64,000 nt of DNA from JAWWPG01 sp033850885 (GTDB lineage: Bacteria > Actinomycetota > Actinomycetes > Propionibacteriales > Nocardioidaceae), in contig JAWWPG010000063.1 of assembly GCA_033850885.1 (NCBI GenBank), forward strand, positions 62,001 to 126,000, in the 5' to 3' direction. The notes below the pieces were generated by a model. It made no database searches. It saw only the letters and a program-made list of their open reading frames with translations, and was not told the origin of the DNA. A program made the translations under genes and the position numbers. This document shows, piece by piece, positions 35,258-43,713 of the stretch. Each line of letters starts with the position of its first letter. The stretch's first letter is position 1.

Positions 35258-37360
35258 ATGAGCCTCGAGACGGTGCCAAGTCCCTTGACCACCACCCCGA
35301 CGCCCGAGGTGTCACGCCCCGTGCTGACACGCGTCTGGCAGGGTCCAGCCGGGGAGGCGCGGTGGGTTCGCCCGTCCCTTCTCGGCCTCTTGACTGCCAC
35401 GGCGTTCCTCTATCTATGGGGACTCGGGTCGTCGGGGTGGGCCAACTCGTTCTACTCGGCAGCCGCGCAGGCTGGCTTGGAGAGCTGGCAGGCGCTCTTC
35501 TTCGGGTCGTCTGACGCCGCGAACTCCATCACGGTCGACAAGCCACCTGCCGCCCTGTGGGTGATGGGGCTGTCGGTGCGTGCCTTCGGGCTCAGCTCGT
35601 GGGCCATCCTGGTACCGCAGGCTTTGATGGGGGTGGCTTCCGTAGGTCTGCTGTACGGCACCGTGCGCCGGGCAGTCGGCTCGGCCGGCGCAGGTCTCAT
35701 CGCCGGTGCCGTGCTGGCGTTGACGCCCGTCGCTGCTCTGATGTTCCGGTTCAACAACCCAGACGCCCTGCTCGTGCTGCTGATGGTCGGGGCCGCGGCA
35801 GCCACCCTGCGCGCGATCGAGGCAACCTGGACGCCAGCTACGACCAGACTCGCCGCCCGGTGGCTCGCCCTCGCCGGCGCCCTGCTGGGGCTGGCCTTCC
35901 TGACCAAGATGCTGCAGGCCTTCCTCGTCGTACCTGGCTTCTTCCTCGGCTATTTTCTGCTGTCTGGGAAGGGCTACTCGTACGGCAAGCGGGTGCGGGA
36001 CCTCGTCGTGTCAGGCCTGGTGGTGCTCGTGAGCGCCGGTTGGTGGGTCGCCACCGTCGCGTTGTGGCCGGCGTCCGACCGGCCGTACATCGGCGGCTCG
36101 CAGCACAACTCGATCCTCGAGCTCATCTTCAGCTACAACGGGCTGGGTCGGCTGAGCGGCAACGAGACCGGCTCGGTGGTAGGTGGGGCGACTGCCGGAG
36201 GCAACTGGGGCGCGACGGGTTGGCTGCGCATGCTGGGCTCGGATGTGGGCGGCCAGGTCGGGTGGCTGCTGCCGGCGGCCTGCTTGCTACTCGTGGCCGG
36301 CCTCTGGCTGGCCCGGCGGGAGCGGCTCGCCGGCGCCACCGCCGCGCTCGTGATCTGGGGCTGCTGGCTCCTCGTCACCGCTGCCACCTTCAGCTACATG
36401 CAGGGAATCTTCCACCCGTACTACACGGTCGCGCTGGCTCCGGCCATCGGCGCGATCGTCGGCATCGGCACCGTTCTCCTCTGGCGGCGGCGTGCCCACT
36501 ATCCGGCTGCCCTGACGATGGGCGCGGCCGTTGCGGTGGCCACCGTCACGTCGTTCATCCTGCTTGGCAGGACCCCGGACTTCGTTCCGTGGCTTCGCTG
36601 GGTCGTGGTCCTTCTCGGGCTTGGGACGGCTTCGATGCTCGCGGTCGTCCGCCGGCTGCCGAGGGTCGCCTGTACGACGGTGGCCGGGCTCGCCCTGGCT
36701 GTGGTGGTGGCGGGGCCCGCCGCGTACACCCTCAGTACTGCCGCCACATCGCACGGCGGGTCGATCCCGAGCGCCGGGCCGGCGGTGACCGGCTCGTTCG
36801 GCCCCGGCGGCGGCCTCGCCCACGGGGGGCCGGGCGGCGGCTTCCCCCGCGGCGGACCGCTGGGAACACCGCCGGGTGGCGTCCGGGCGGGAACTGGGGG
36901 GACCTTCGGCGGTCCCCCGGGTGGCTTTCCGACAGGCACCGGCCCGACGAGGGGCACCGGCTTCCCCCGCGGCGGGCCAACAGTCGGAGGTGGGGGTCTG
37001 CTGGACGGCTCCACGCCGTCCGCCGCCTTGACGAAGCTGCTCGAGGCCGATGCCGGACGGTACACCTGGGTGGCGGCGACCGTCGGGTCGAACAACGCCT
37101 CCGGCTACCAGCTGGCCACTCAGCTGCCGGTGATGCCGATCGGTGGCTTCAACGGCAGCGACCCCAGCCCGACGCTGGCCCAGTTCAAGGGCCTCGTTGC
37201 TACCGGCAGGGTCCACTACTTCATCGCCGCCCGCAGCGGCGGCGGGTTCGCACCCTCCGACAGCACCAGCATGTCGATCTCCCGCTGGGTTGCGAGCACG
37301 TTCACGCCGACCACCGTCGGCGGCATCACGCTCTACGACCTGTCTGGTGCCGCCAAGTGA
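35258..37360 (+). CDS. GT39-family membrane glycosyltransferase with Gly/Pro-rich insert
   Basis: This 700-aa polytopic protein begins like ArnT/YkcB-type lipid-linked glycosyltransferases (GWANSFYSAAAQAG, then SITVDKPPAALWVMGLSVR, FRFNNPDALL). About 11-12 membrane spans are followed, around residues 500-585, by a low-complexity Gly/Pro segment rich in GGP, FPRGG and GPGGG. A soluble C-terminal domain (TWVAATVGSNNASGYQLA) comes last. Such enzymes use polyprenyl-phosphate sugars to modify wall polymers or proteins outside the membrane. The next gene encodes a likely maker of the polyprenyl-phosphate donor and overlaps by 4 nt. Confidence 0.88.
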   Translation: MSLETVPSPLTTTPTPEVSRPVLTRVWQGPAGEARWVRPSLLGLLTATAFLYLWGLGSSGWANSFYSAAAQAGLESWQALFFGSSDAANSITVDKPPAALWVMGLSVRAFGLSSWAILVPQALMGVASVGLLYGTVRRAVGSAGAGLIAGAVLALTPVAALMFRFNNPDALLVLLMVGAAAATLRAIEATWTPATTRLAARWLALAGALLGLAFLTKMLQAFLVVPGFFLGYFLLSGKGYSYGKRVRDLVVSGLVVLVSAGWWVATVALWPASDRPYIGGSQHNSILELIFSYNGLGRLSGNETGSVVGGATAGGNWGATGWLRMLGSDVGGQVGWLLPAACLLLVAGLWLARRERLAGATAALVIWGCWLLVTAATFSYMQGIFHPYYTVALAPAIGAIVGIGTVLLWRRRAHYPAALTMGAAVAVATVTSFILLGRTPDFVPWLRWVVVLLGLGTASMLAVVRRLPRVACTTVAGLALAVVVAGPAAYTLSTAATSHGGSIPSAGPAVTGSFGPGGGLAHGGPGGGFPRGGPLGTPPGGVRAGTGGTFGGPPGGFPTGTGPTRGTGFPRGGPTVGGGGLLDGSTPSAALTKLLEADAGRYTWVAATVGSNNASGYQLATQLPVMPIGGFNGSDPSPTLAQFKGLVATGRVHYFIAARSGGGFAPSDSTSMSISRWVASTFTPTTVGGITLYDLSGAAK

Positions 37361-38595
37361 CCGTCGACATCGTGATCCCGACGTACAACGAGGAGCGGAC
37401 GCTCGAGCGGTGTGTCTGGGCGCTCCACGAGTACCTCGCAGACGTGCCGTTCGAAGCGCGCATCACCGTCGCGGACAACGCCAGTACCGACACGACGCCG
37501 CTGATCGCAGACCGGCTGTCCCGCGAGTACGTCGACGTCGAGGTCATCCACGTGCCCCGCAAGGGTCGCGGTCTTGCCTTGAAGGCTGCCTGGTTCAGGT
37601 CTGACGCGGATGTCCTGGTCTACATGGACGTCGACCTGTCGACGAACCTCAACGCGCTGCTGCCGCTGGTCGCCCCTTTGCTGAGCGGTCACTCCGACAT
37701 CGCCATCGGTACCCGGCTCGCGGCCGGCTCGCGAGTGCTGCGCGGCTCGAAGCGCGAGCTGATCTCGCGCGGTTACAACACCCTCCTGAGGGGAACGCTC
37801 GGCGCCGGGTTCGGAGACGCGCAATGCGGGTTCAAGGCGATCCGTGCCGATGCCGCCCGATGGTTGCTCCCACTCGTGCAGGATGACAGCTGGTTCTTCG
37901 ACACCGAGCTGCTCGTCCTCGCCGAGCGAGCCGGACTGCGGATCTACCAGGTGCCGGTCGACTGGGTCGACGACCCGGACAGCCGTGTCGACCTCTGGCG
38001 GACGGCCGTCGACGACCTGAGAGGCATTGCAAGACTCGGCTGGAGCCTGACCCGGGGCCGCATCGCCCTTGTCGACAACGGATCCGCGCCACCCGCCGGT
38101 ACGGGCTCTCTTCTCACCCAGGTCGTCAGGTTTCTTGGGGTAGGAGTCGCTTCGACGATCGGCTACGCCGTGGTGTTCCTGCTGCTGCGCGCCCACGAGA
38201 GCGCCGGGGTCTCGAACGTCGTGGCGCTGGTGTCCACTACGGTCTTCAACACCGCCGCGAATAGGCTCTGGACGTTCGGCATCCGAGGGCGGCTGCGCGC
38301 CGTGACGCACCAGGCGCAAGGCATGGTGGTGCTCGCGGCGGGGCTGGTGGTCACCACCTTGGCGCTGTCACTCTCGCGCGACGCGGGCGTGCACGGCACC
38401 GCCCAGGAGCTCGCCGTACTCACCGCAGCGAACCTCCTTGTCACCGCGGGGCGCTTCGCAGTGTTCCGCCTCTGGATGTTCCGGGCCGCGCAGCCGCCGC
38501 CTCCGAGGTACGACGCTCTGCGGGACGTCCGTCCGCTCCCTCAGCCGCTGCCGTCCGGGGGTGCATCGACCGACTTCGCCCAGGACCAGGCATAG
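37357..38595 (+). CDS. polyprenyl-phosphate glycosyltransferase (GT2) fused to GtrA domain
   Basis: This 412-aa protein starts at GTG inside the preceding stop (GTGA). Residues 1 to about 240 are a DPM1-like GT2 domain (VDIVIPTYNEERTLER, ADNASTDTT, VYMDVDLSTNL, DAQCGFKAIRAD). The last 150 residues are a four-span GtrA domain (VVRFLGVGVASTIGYAVVFLL, NTAANRLWTFG). The first half would make a polyprenyl-phosphate sugar and GtrA would flip or anchor it, supplying the neighbouring GT39 enzyme. The gene overlaps the convergent hmgA by 55 nt. Confidence 0.9.
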   Translation: MTVDIVIPTYNEERTLERCVWALHEYLADVPFEARITVADNASTDTTPLIADRLSREYVDVEVIHVPRKGRGLALKAAWFRSDADVLVYMDVDLSTNLNALLPLVAPLLSGHSDIAIGTRLAAGSRVLRGSKRELISRGYNTLLRGTLGAGFGDAQCGFKAIRADAARWLLPLVQDDSWFFDTELLVLAERAGLRIYQVPVDWVDDPDSRVDLWRTAVDDLRGIARLGWSLTRGRIALVDNGSAPPAGTGSLLTQVVRFLGVGVASTIGYAVVFLLLRAHESAGVSNVVALVSTTVFNTAANRLWTFGIRGRLRAVTHQAQGMVVLAAGLVVTTLALSLSRDAGVHGTAQELAVLTAANLLVTAGRFAVFRLWMFRAAQPPPPRYDALRDVRPLPQPLPSGGASTDFAQDQA

Positions 38596-39782
38596 GCGCC
38601 GTCGTCGCTGGCCAGGCCGCCCTCACCTAGCTCGAGCGGGCGGAACGTGTCCACCATGACCGCCAGCTCGTCGAAGTAGTGGACGCCGATCGACCTCTCG
38701 TAGGCGCCGGTCTGAGGACCATGCGCGTGACCTCCCGGGTGCACGCTGATCGAGCCCTTGCCGATGCCGGACCCCTTGCGTGCTTCGTAGTCTCCGTCGA
38801 CATAGAACATGATCTCGTCACTGTCGACGTTCGAGTGGTAGTAAGGGACCGGTATCGACAGCGGGTGGTAGTCCACCTTGCGGGGAACGAAGTTGCACAC
38901 AACGAAGTTGTAAGCCTCGAACACCTGGTGGACAGGCGGCGGTTGGTGCACGCGTCCGGTTATCGGCTCGAAGTCGGCGACGTTGAAAACAAAGGGATAC
39001 AGGCAACCGTCCCAGCCCACGACGTCGAAGGGGTGGAACGGATACGTGTAGACGGTGCCGACGACGCCACTCGGTCCGTTGCCGCGGTGCTTGATGTAGA
39101 CCTTCGTGTCCGCCGAGGAGTCCTCTCCGATCTCGTCGGCCAGCACGGGTCCTTCGGGGCACCTGAGGTCTCTCTCGCAGTACGGCGAGTGCTCAAGCAG
39201 CTGCCCGAAGCGGGACAGGTAGCGCTTGGGCGGGGCGATGTGCGAGTTCGCCTCGATGCAGTAGACCCGAAGCGCCTCCCCGGTGTCAGCGGGTACCCAC
39301 CGGTGCGTCGTGGCCCGCGGGAGGATGACGTAGTCTCCGGGTCCGACATCGAACGATCCGAAGATCGTGTCGACCCGCGCGGTCCCCCGCTCGACGAACA
39401 GGCACTCGTCGCCGATGCCGTTGCGGTACAAGGGGGATGGCGCCCCAGCGACGACGTACGAGATCCTCACGTCGGCGTTGCCGAGTACGAGCCTCCTGCC
39501 GGTGACGACGTCGACGTCGCCGACCTGGTCGGGGTCGAACAGGTCGTGCAGCTTGAGGTGCAAGGGCTTCAGCGGGTGGTTCGGCCGGGTTGCGAGGTCA
39601 CCGGGCACCCATTCCTGCGCGTCGACGATCCGCGACGGCAGGTTGCGGTGGTAGAGCAACGACGAGTCGGACGTGAAGCCCTCCTCCCCCATCAGCTCCT
39701 CGAAGGCCAGCTCCCCCGAGGGCAGCCGGTGCTGAGTGTGTCGCTTCGGCGGGATGGACCCGCGGGTCAGGTAGTGAGAGAT
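38541..39782 (-). CDS. hmgA: homogentisate 1,2-dioxygenase, apparently starting at an ATC codon
   Basis: This ring-cleaving Fe(II) dioxygenase of tyrosine/phenylalanine breakdown is recognised by SDSSLLYHRNLPSRIVDA, PFHPFDVVGWDGCLYPF and HPGGHAHGPQTG (metal His residues). The first ATG (39692, 383 aa) cuts off 30 in-frame codons that encode the conserved N-terminus SHYLTRGSIPPKRHTQHR. Upstream of these there is no ATG, GTG or TTG before an in-frame TGA. The codon in the family's Met position is ATC (39782-39780), preceded at 6 nt by AAGGGTGA. Either AUC initiates, CTG 39770 does, or a base error is present. With ATC the protein has 413 residues. A -10-like TATAAC lies at 39817-39812. Confidence 0.85.
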   Translation of the reverse strand: MSHYLTRGSIPPKRHTQHRLPSGELAFEELMGEEGFTSDSSLLYHRNLPSRIVDAQEWVPGDLATRPNHPLKPLHLKLHDLFDPDQVGDVDVVTGRRLVLGNADVRISYVVAGAPSPLYRNGIGDECLFVERGTARVDTIFGSFDVGPGDYVILPRATTHRWVPADTGEALRVYCIEANSHIAPPKRYLSRFGQLLEHSPYCERDLRCPEGPVLADEIGEDSSADTKVYIKHRGNGPSGVVGTVYTYPFHPFDVVGWDGCLYPFVFNVADFEPITGRVHQPPPVHQVFEAYNFVVCNFVPRKVDYHPLSIPVPYYHSNVDSDEIMFYVDGDYEARKGSGIGKGSISVHPGGHAHGPQTGAYERSIGVHYFDELAVMVDTFRPLELGEGGLASDDGAYAWSWAKSVDAPPDGSG

Positions 39783-39851
39783 CGCGATTCACCCTTCGCC
39801 ATTCGTGTCCGGTTATAGGACGTGGTTGTCTCATTAGGCCCAGAGTTCCAG

Positions 39852-39857
39852 TACCGT
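39852..39857 (+). promoter_or_regulatory. candidate -10 box (TACCGT) upstream of the unknown gene beside hmgA
   Basis: TACCGT ends 6 nt before GTG 39864, which fits leaderless transcription divergent from hmgA. Confidence 0.4.
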
Positions 39858-39863
39858 GCAGGC

Positions 39864-40676
39864 GTGTCAACGCTACCCCGCGAGCTCTTCGCCGGGCTCA
39901 TCGACGATGCGGCCATGTTCCCTCCGGGCAACGCGAGTGCGGGCCAGGCCGTGGCCGAGCACGCGCGCTACCGCAAAGCCTGGTTCGCCGATCTCGTGGG
40001 CCCTCTGCTGGTGCCTGCGTGCGCCTGGGAGGACTTCCGCCGGGCGCACGCTGCAACCGGCGGCAGACCGGTCAGCGTCGTGCTGATCGGTACGACGACC
40101 CTTCCGAGCATCCCGCCCGGCGTGCGGGTGGCTGGGTTCGAGGTGCCGGTGCCCGACCTGCCGCTTCCCGTGACCGGCCCCGGCCTCTCGCTTGCTGCAG
40201 AGGTGTCTCCGGGTCCCTTCGGTGACCGGGTGCTGGCCGCGGTGGCGGAAAGGGCCGCGGCCGGACGACCTGTCGTGGGGAAGTTCCGCACCGGCGGCAC
40301 GACGCCTGCTGCCTTCCCCTCGGAAGACGTCCTGGCTGGTGTCATCACGTCGGCCACCGCCGCCAAGGCGCCACTCAAGCTGACCGCCGGCCTGCACCAT
40401 GCCGTGCGCTTCACCGACGACGCGTCGGGCTTCGAGCACCACGGTTTCCTCAACGTGCTCGCGGCCGTCAGCCAGGCCCTGGCGGATCCCGACCCAGAGA
40501 AGGTAGCCAACGTGCTGGCACTTCGGGAGGGGGCCGAGCTGGCCGAACGTCTGCGTCGGCTGTCGCTAGACCAGATACGGCTGGTGCGACAGCGGTGCGT
40601 GTCCTTCGGCTGCTGCGGGGTGGAGGACCCGATCGCCGACCTGGTGGCCCTCGGCGTGGTGCAGAGTGTTGAGTGA
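39864..40676 (+). CDS. unknown protein encoded between hmgA and fahA
   Basis: This 270-aa soluble protein starts at GTG (VSTLPRELFAGLIDDAAMFP). It has no recognised catalytic motif. It shows PPGNASAGQAVAEHARYRKAWF, LLVPACAWEDFRRA, VGKFRTGGTTPAAFPS, LTAGLHHAVR and SFGCCGVEDPIADLV, the last containing vicinal cysteines near the C-terminus. The repeated F-R-T-G-G and H-H-A-V-R segments suggest a TIM-barrel-like fold, but this is a guess. It lies 29 nt upstream of fahA on the same strand, and its likely leaderless start drives both genes. The context points to aromatic amino-acid breakdown. Confidence 0.75.
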   Translation: MSTLPRELFAGLIDDAAMFPPGNASAGQAVAEHARYRKAWFADLVGPLLVPACAWEDFRRAHAATGGRPVSVVLIGTTTLPSIPPGVRVAGFEVPVPDLPLPVTGPGLSLAAEVSPGPFGDRVLAAVAERAAAGRPVVGKFRTGGTTPAAFPSEDVLAGVITSATAAKAPLKLTAGLHHAVRFTDDASGFEHHGFLNVLAAVSQALADPDPEKVANVLALREGAELAERLRRLSLDQIRLVRQRCVSFGCCGVEDPIADLVALGVVQSVE

Positions 40677-40705
40677 AGATCCGTTCGACCCGGTGAGGAG
40701 CACGG

Positions 40706-41914
40706 ATGACCTGGCCTGACACGGCCCATGACCAAGAGTTCGGGTTGGCGACCCTGCCGTACGGCGTGTGCAGCCTCGAAGGTGTCGCATCGGTAGGTGT
40801 GCGGGTCGGCGACCAGGTCCTCGACCTTGCGGGTGTCGCGGAGCTGGACGGACACCCCCTTGCCGACGTCTTCGCCAGCTCGTCCCTCAACCCACTGATG
40901 GCGCTCGGCCCGAGAGGCTGGTCCGATGTGCGCCAATGGGTCGGCTGGCTGCTGGCTGACGACGAGCCGTCGAACCGGGAAGCCGTCAGTGCGAACCTGC
41001 ACGCGCTCGAAGAGGTCACGATGTGCCTTCCCGTCGAGGTCGCCGACTACGTGGACTTCTACGCCAGCGAGCAGCACGCGACGAACGTCGGGCAGATCTT
41101 CCGCCCCGACTCCCCCGCACTTCCGCCGAACTGGAAGCAGATGCCGATCGGGTACCACGGTCGGGCCGGAACCGTCGTCGTGAGCGGCACGGACGTCGTA
41201 CGGCCCCGGGGTCAGCGCAGGCCGGAGCCCGGCTCACCGCCACCGTTCGGCCCCAGCACCATGCTCGACATCGAGTGCGAGGTCGGCTATCTGGTAGGCC
41301 CGGGAAGCCGGCTGGGTACGGCGGTGCCGCTCGACGCAGCCCGAGAGCAGATCTTCGGCGTGGTGCTGCTCAACGACTGGAGCGCACGAGACATCCAGGC
41401 TTGGGAGTATGTGCCGCTTGGCCCGTTCCTCGGGAAGTCGTTCGCGACCAGCATCTCGGCGTGGGTGGTGCCGTTCGACGCGCTGAGCGATGCCATCGTC
41501 GACCTGCCGAGCCAGGACCCGCCGGTGCTCCCCTATCTGGCCGGCGAAGGGGCCTTCGGCCTCGACCTGCACCTCGAGGTGCTGGTCAACGGCACCGTCG
41601 TCTCCCGGCCCGAGTACCGCAGCATGTACTGGTCACCGGCTCAGATGCTGGCGCACATGACGGTAGGCGGCGCGAGCCTGCGTACCGGCGACCTGTTCGC
41701 CTCCGGCACCGTCAGCGGCTCCCGCCCGGACACGTTCGGCAGCCTGTTGGAGATCACGTGGAACGGCGAGCGTCCGGTCACGCTCGCGGATGGGTCCAAG
41801 CGCGGCTTTCTCGAGGACGGCGACACTGTGACGCTGCGAGGGACCGCGCCCGGCCCGGACGGCTCGGTCGTCACGCTCGGCGAGGTCACCGGCACCATCA
41901 CCCCAGCGCGCTGA
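40706..41914 (+). CDS. fahA: fumarylacetoacetase
   Basis: This 402-aa enzyme hydrolyses fumarylacetoacetate to fumarate and acetoacetate, the last step of tyrosine degradation. It shows the FAH N-terminal domain and the catalytic domain with VDFYASEQHATNVGQIFRP, MLDIECEVGYLVG, LLNDWSARDIQAWEY and GKSFATSISAWVVP, which contain the acidic metal ligands and base. ATG 40706 follows a GGAG site. Together with hmgA it covers the last part of the pathway. Maleylacetoacetate isomerase is not in the window. Confidence 0.95.
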   Translation: MTWPDTAHDQEFGLATLPYGVCSLEGVASVGVRVGDQVLDLAGVAELDGHPLADVFASSSLNPLMALGPRGWSDVRQWVGWLLADDEPSNREAVSANLHALEEVTMCLPVEVADYVDFYASEQHATNVGQIFRPDSPALPPNWKQMPIGYHGRAGTVVVSGTDVVRPRGQRRPEPGSPPPFGPSTMLDIECEVGYLVGPGSRLGTAVPLDAAREQIFGVVLLNDWSARDIQAWEYVPLGPFLGKSFATSISAWVVPFDALSDAIVDLPSQDPPVLPYLAGEGAFGLDLHLEVLVNGTVVSRPEYRSMYWSPAQMLAHMTVGGASLRTGDLFASGTVSGSRPDTFGSLLEITWNGERPVTLADGSKRGFLEDGDTVTLRGTAPGPDGSVVTLGEVTGTITPAR

Positions 41915-41987
41915 CACCCATTGCCGACCTAGGGTGTCGAGTCCCTTGGCGTCTGCCGACCATGAGTGTCGACATCTCCCTGGCGTC

Positions 41988-42094
41988 GTTTGGGTGGTGC
42001 ACCACCCAAACACACCTCAAGCCACTCAAACCTGGGTGGCTTGAGGGCAACCTGAGTGGTGCACCACCCAAACACCCCCTGAGCCACTCAGGGC
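41988..42094. repeat. palindromic element family B, copy 2
   Basis: This 107-bp element contains a perfect 24-bp palindrome at 41988-42011 (centre GGGTGGTGCACCACCC), an imperfect central hairpin (CCTCAAGCCAC / GTGGCTTGAGG), a right arm GGTGCACCACCCAAAC at 42058-42073, and a terminal hairpin CCCTGAG-CCA-CTCAGGG at 42078-42094. Its design and much of its sequence match 3486-3573. It directly abuts the PfpI remnant. Confidence 0.8.
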
Positions 42095-42235
42095 CTGCGG
42101 ACGGACCTCGAGAACGCCGGAGCATCGTGGGTCGACGAGGAGGTCGTCGTCGACGGGAAACTGGTCTCCAGCCGCAAGCCAGACGACCTGCCGGCCTTCT
42201 GCGCGAAGGTTGTCGAGGTCTTCAGCGAAGCCTGA
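42095..42235 (+). pseudogene. 3' remnant of a PfpI/DJ-1-family gene
   Basis: The frame 42095-42235 encodes 46 residues ending in TGA: LRTDLENAGASWVDEEVVVD, then GKLVSSRKPDDLPAFC and AKVVEVFSEA. This is the conserved C-terminal end of PfpI-type intracellular proteases/glyoxalases (WVDEEVVVD, SRKPDDLPAFC). The rest of the gene is absent: the sequence switches at 42094 to the family B palindrome. No start codon or ribosome-binding site precedes it, so it is a truncated relic. Confidence 0.85.
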
Positions 42236-42246
42236 ACCGCTCGCTG

Positions 42247-42897
42247 CTAGTCGGTCATCCGCAGAGCCTCGGCCATGGCCGCGGCGGCCTGTGCGACGAG
42301 GACGGCGACCCGCCTCTCGTCGAGCGACTCGACCGTGACGACCCCGAGTGACGCCTCGAGACCCGGCATGCCGATGACCGGCGCAGCCAGGCCGGTTGCG
42401 CCCTGTTGCAGCTCGCCGTGTGTCGTCACGACGGCAGCGACGCCGCCTCGGCCGGCTACGATCGCCCGCCCGGCCGCCCCACGCTCGAGGGGGTGGCGGC
42501 TGCCGACCCGGTAGGCCACGTGGTACTCGGTCCACGTCGGCTCGACGACGCAGAGCGCGAGAGCCTCTCCAGCGTCGGAGATCGTGAAGTGCGCCGTCGC
42601 ACCGGCGGCGTCGGCGAGCCGGCGGAGGATCGGCCCGGCGGCTTGCCTGAGGGCGGGATGAAAGGCCGCGGCGAAGGAGAGGACGCTGGGCCCCAGTCGC
42701 ACCCTGGCGTCCGCGGTACGGCGTACCAGGCCGTGATCCGCGAGGGTCGCCACCAGCCGGTACACGACGGGTCTGCCCAGGTCGAGCTCACGCGACAGCT
42801 CCGTCACCGTCATACCCGAAGCGCCGTGGTCAGCGACCAGCCGAAGGAGACGGATCCCCCGGTCCAGCGTCTGGGAGGTCTCTCCGCCTACTGCCAT
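42247..42897 (-). CDS. IclR-family transcriptional regulator
   Basis: This 216-aa protein has an N-terminal winged helix (TSQTLDRGIRLLRLVADHGASGMTVTELSRELDLGRPVVYRLVATL) and a C-terminal IclR effector domain (DAGEALALCVVEPTW, YRVGSRHPLERGAAGRAI, LAAPVIGMPGLEASLGVV). IclR proteins often control aromatic-acid catabolism, so hmgA/fahA are plausible targets, but no operator was identified. Confidence 0.9.
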   Translation of the reverse strand: MAVGGETSQTLDRGIRLLRLVADHGASGMTVTELSRELDLGRPVVYRLVATLADHGLVRRTADARVRLGPSVLSFAAAFHPALRQAAGPILRRLADAAGATAHFTISDAGEALALCVVEPTWTEYHVAYRVGSRHPLERGAAGRAIVAGRGGVAAVVTTHGELQQGATGLAAPVIGMPGLEASLGVVTVESLDERRVAVLVAQAAAAMAEALRMTD

Positions 42898-42943
42898 GTC
42901 CCTATCACAGCACTGCCTGGTCGGCGCCAGCGTGCGGGCAGAC

Positions 42944-43705
42944 CTACCGGGTCGAGGCGAGGCCTCGGTTGCTCACGTCGAGCTGGCGGCGTTCATAGCC
43001 TTCGATCGATGTCGCCTGGTCGGTCGCGAGGATGTCACACACCCAGTCCCAGTGCACGGAGACGGTGTCGCCCACGTTGACGCAGTCAAGCATGGATCGC
43101 CCGTCATCGCTCCAGCGGACGTCGATCGTCTGGGGCGGACCGATGTCGAGACGGGCCCCGTCCCAGATGAGTGGTTTGACGCGCACGCTGGCTCGAGGGC
43201 CGTCGACCGCCTCGACGATCCCGGTGCGGATGCGGCACTGGTCGAGCACTGACCGCGGCACGTCACTGTCCCGGTCGAGCAGACCGACCCAGGGATAGAC
43301 GGCGAAGACATGGAACGCGTGGTGGGGCACCACCGAGGCCTTCACGTCGGGGATTCCGCCGGCCCACTGACCTCCGTACTGGCCACGGAACCGGATCCGA
43401 AGCTGTTCCAGAAACCAGCCGGTGTCGATCTCGTCGAGCAGGTCGTTCCCTAGCCAGTACGCCTCGACGACCCTGACGTCGAGCGGGTCGGCGATGCCGC
43501 TCGCCTGCGCGATGAGCTGCAGGTATACCCAGGCACCCTCGAACTCACGAGCACGGCGGGCGATCTCCGCCGACGCCTCCGGTGACCCGCGGACGAGCAG
43601 CCCATGCGGGTCCCCGGGACCGCAGTACCCGAGCTCGTTCGGTGGGTAGGCGTACCGCGCGAAGAGCTCTGGTCCGGTTGTCCGGAGACGTCCGTCCTCG
43701 GTCAC
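42944..43705 (-). CDS. DUF6390-type protein of the hydrogenase locus
   Basis: This 253-aa soluble protein starts at GTG (VTEDGRLRTTGPELFARYAYPPNELGYCGPGD). The LFARYAYPPN-LGYCGPGD opening is what I recall of DUF6390. Other conserved-looking parts are VVEAYWLGNDLLDEI and VPHHAFHVFAVYPWVGLL, whose paired His residues could bind metal. It starts 8 nt after the hypE stop and is the last gene of the hydrogenase cluster. The function is unknown. Linkage suggests a maturation or assembly role. Confidence 0.75.
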   Translation of the reverse strand: MTEDGRLRTTGPELFARYAYPPNELGYCGPGDPHGLLVRGSPEASAEIARRAREFEGAWVYLQLIAQASGIADPLDVRVVEAYWLGNDLLDEIDTGWFLEQLRIRFRGQYGGQWAGGIPDVKASVVPHHAFHVFAVYPWVGLLDRDSDVPRSVLDQCRIRTGIVEAVDGPRASVRVKPLIWDGARLDIGPPQTIDVRWSDDGRSMLDCVNVGDTVSVHWDWVCDILATDQATSIEGYERRQLDVSNRGLASTR

Positions 43706-43713
43706 AGCGCCCG

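Noticed and set aside
39598..39870. 90-codon minus-strand frame at the hmgA 5' end
   Set aside because: It is in a different frame from hmgA and shows no family. The hmgA frame carries the conserved residues. It would matter only if hmgA has a frameshift here.
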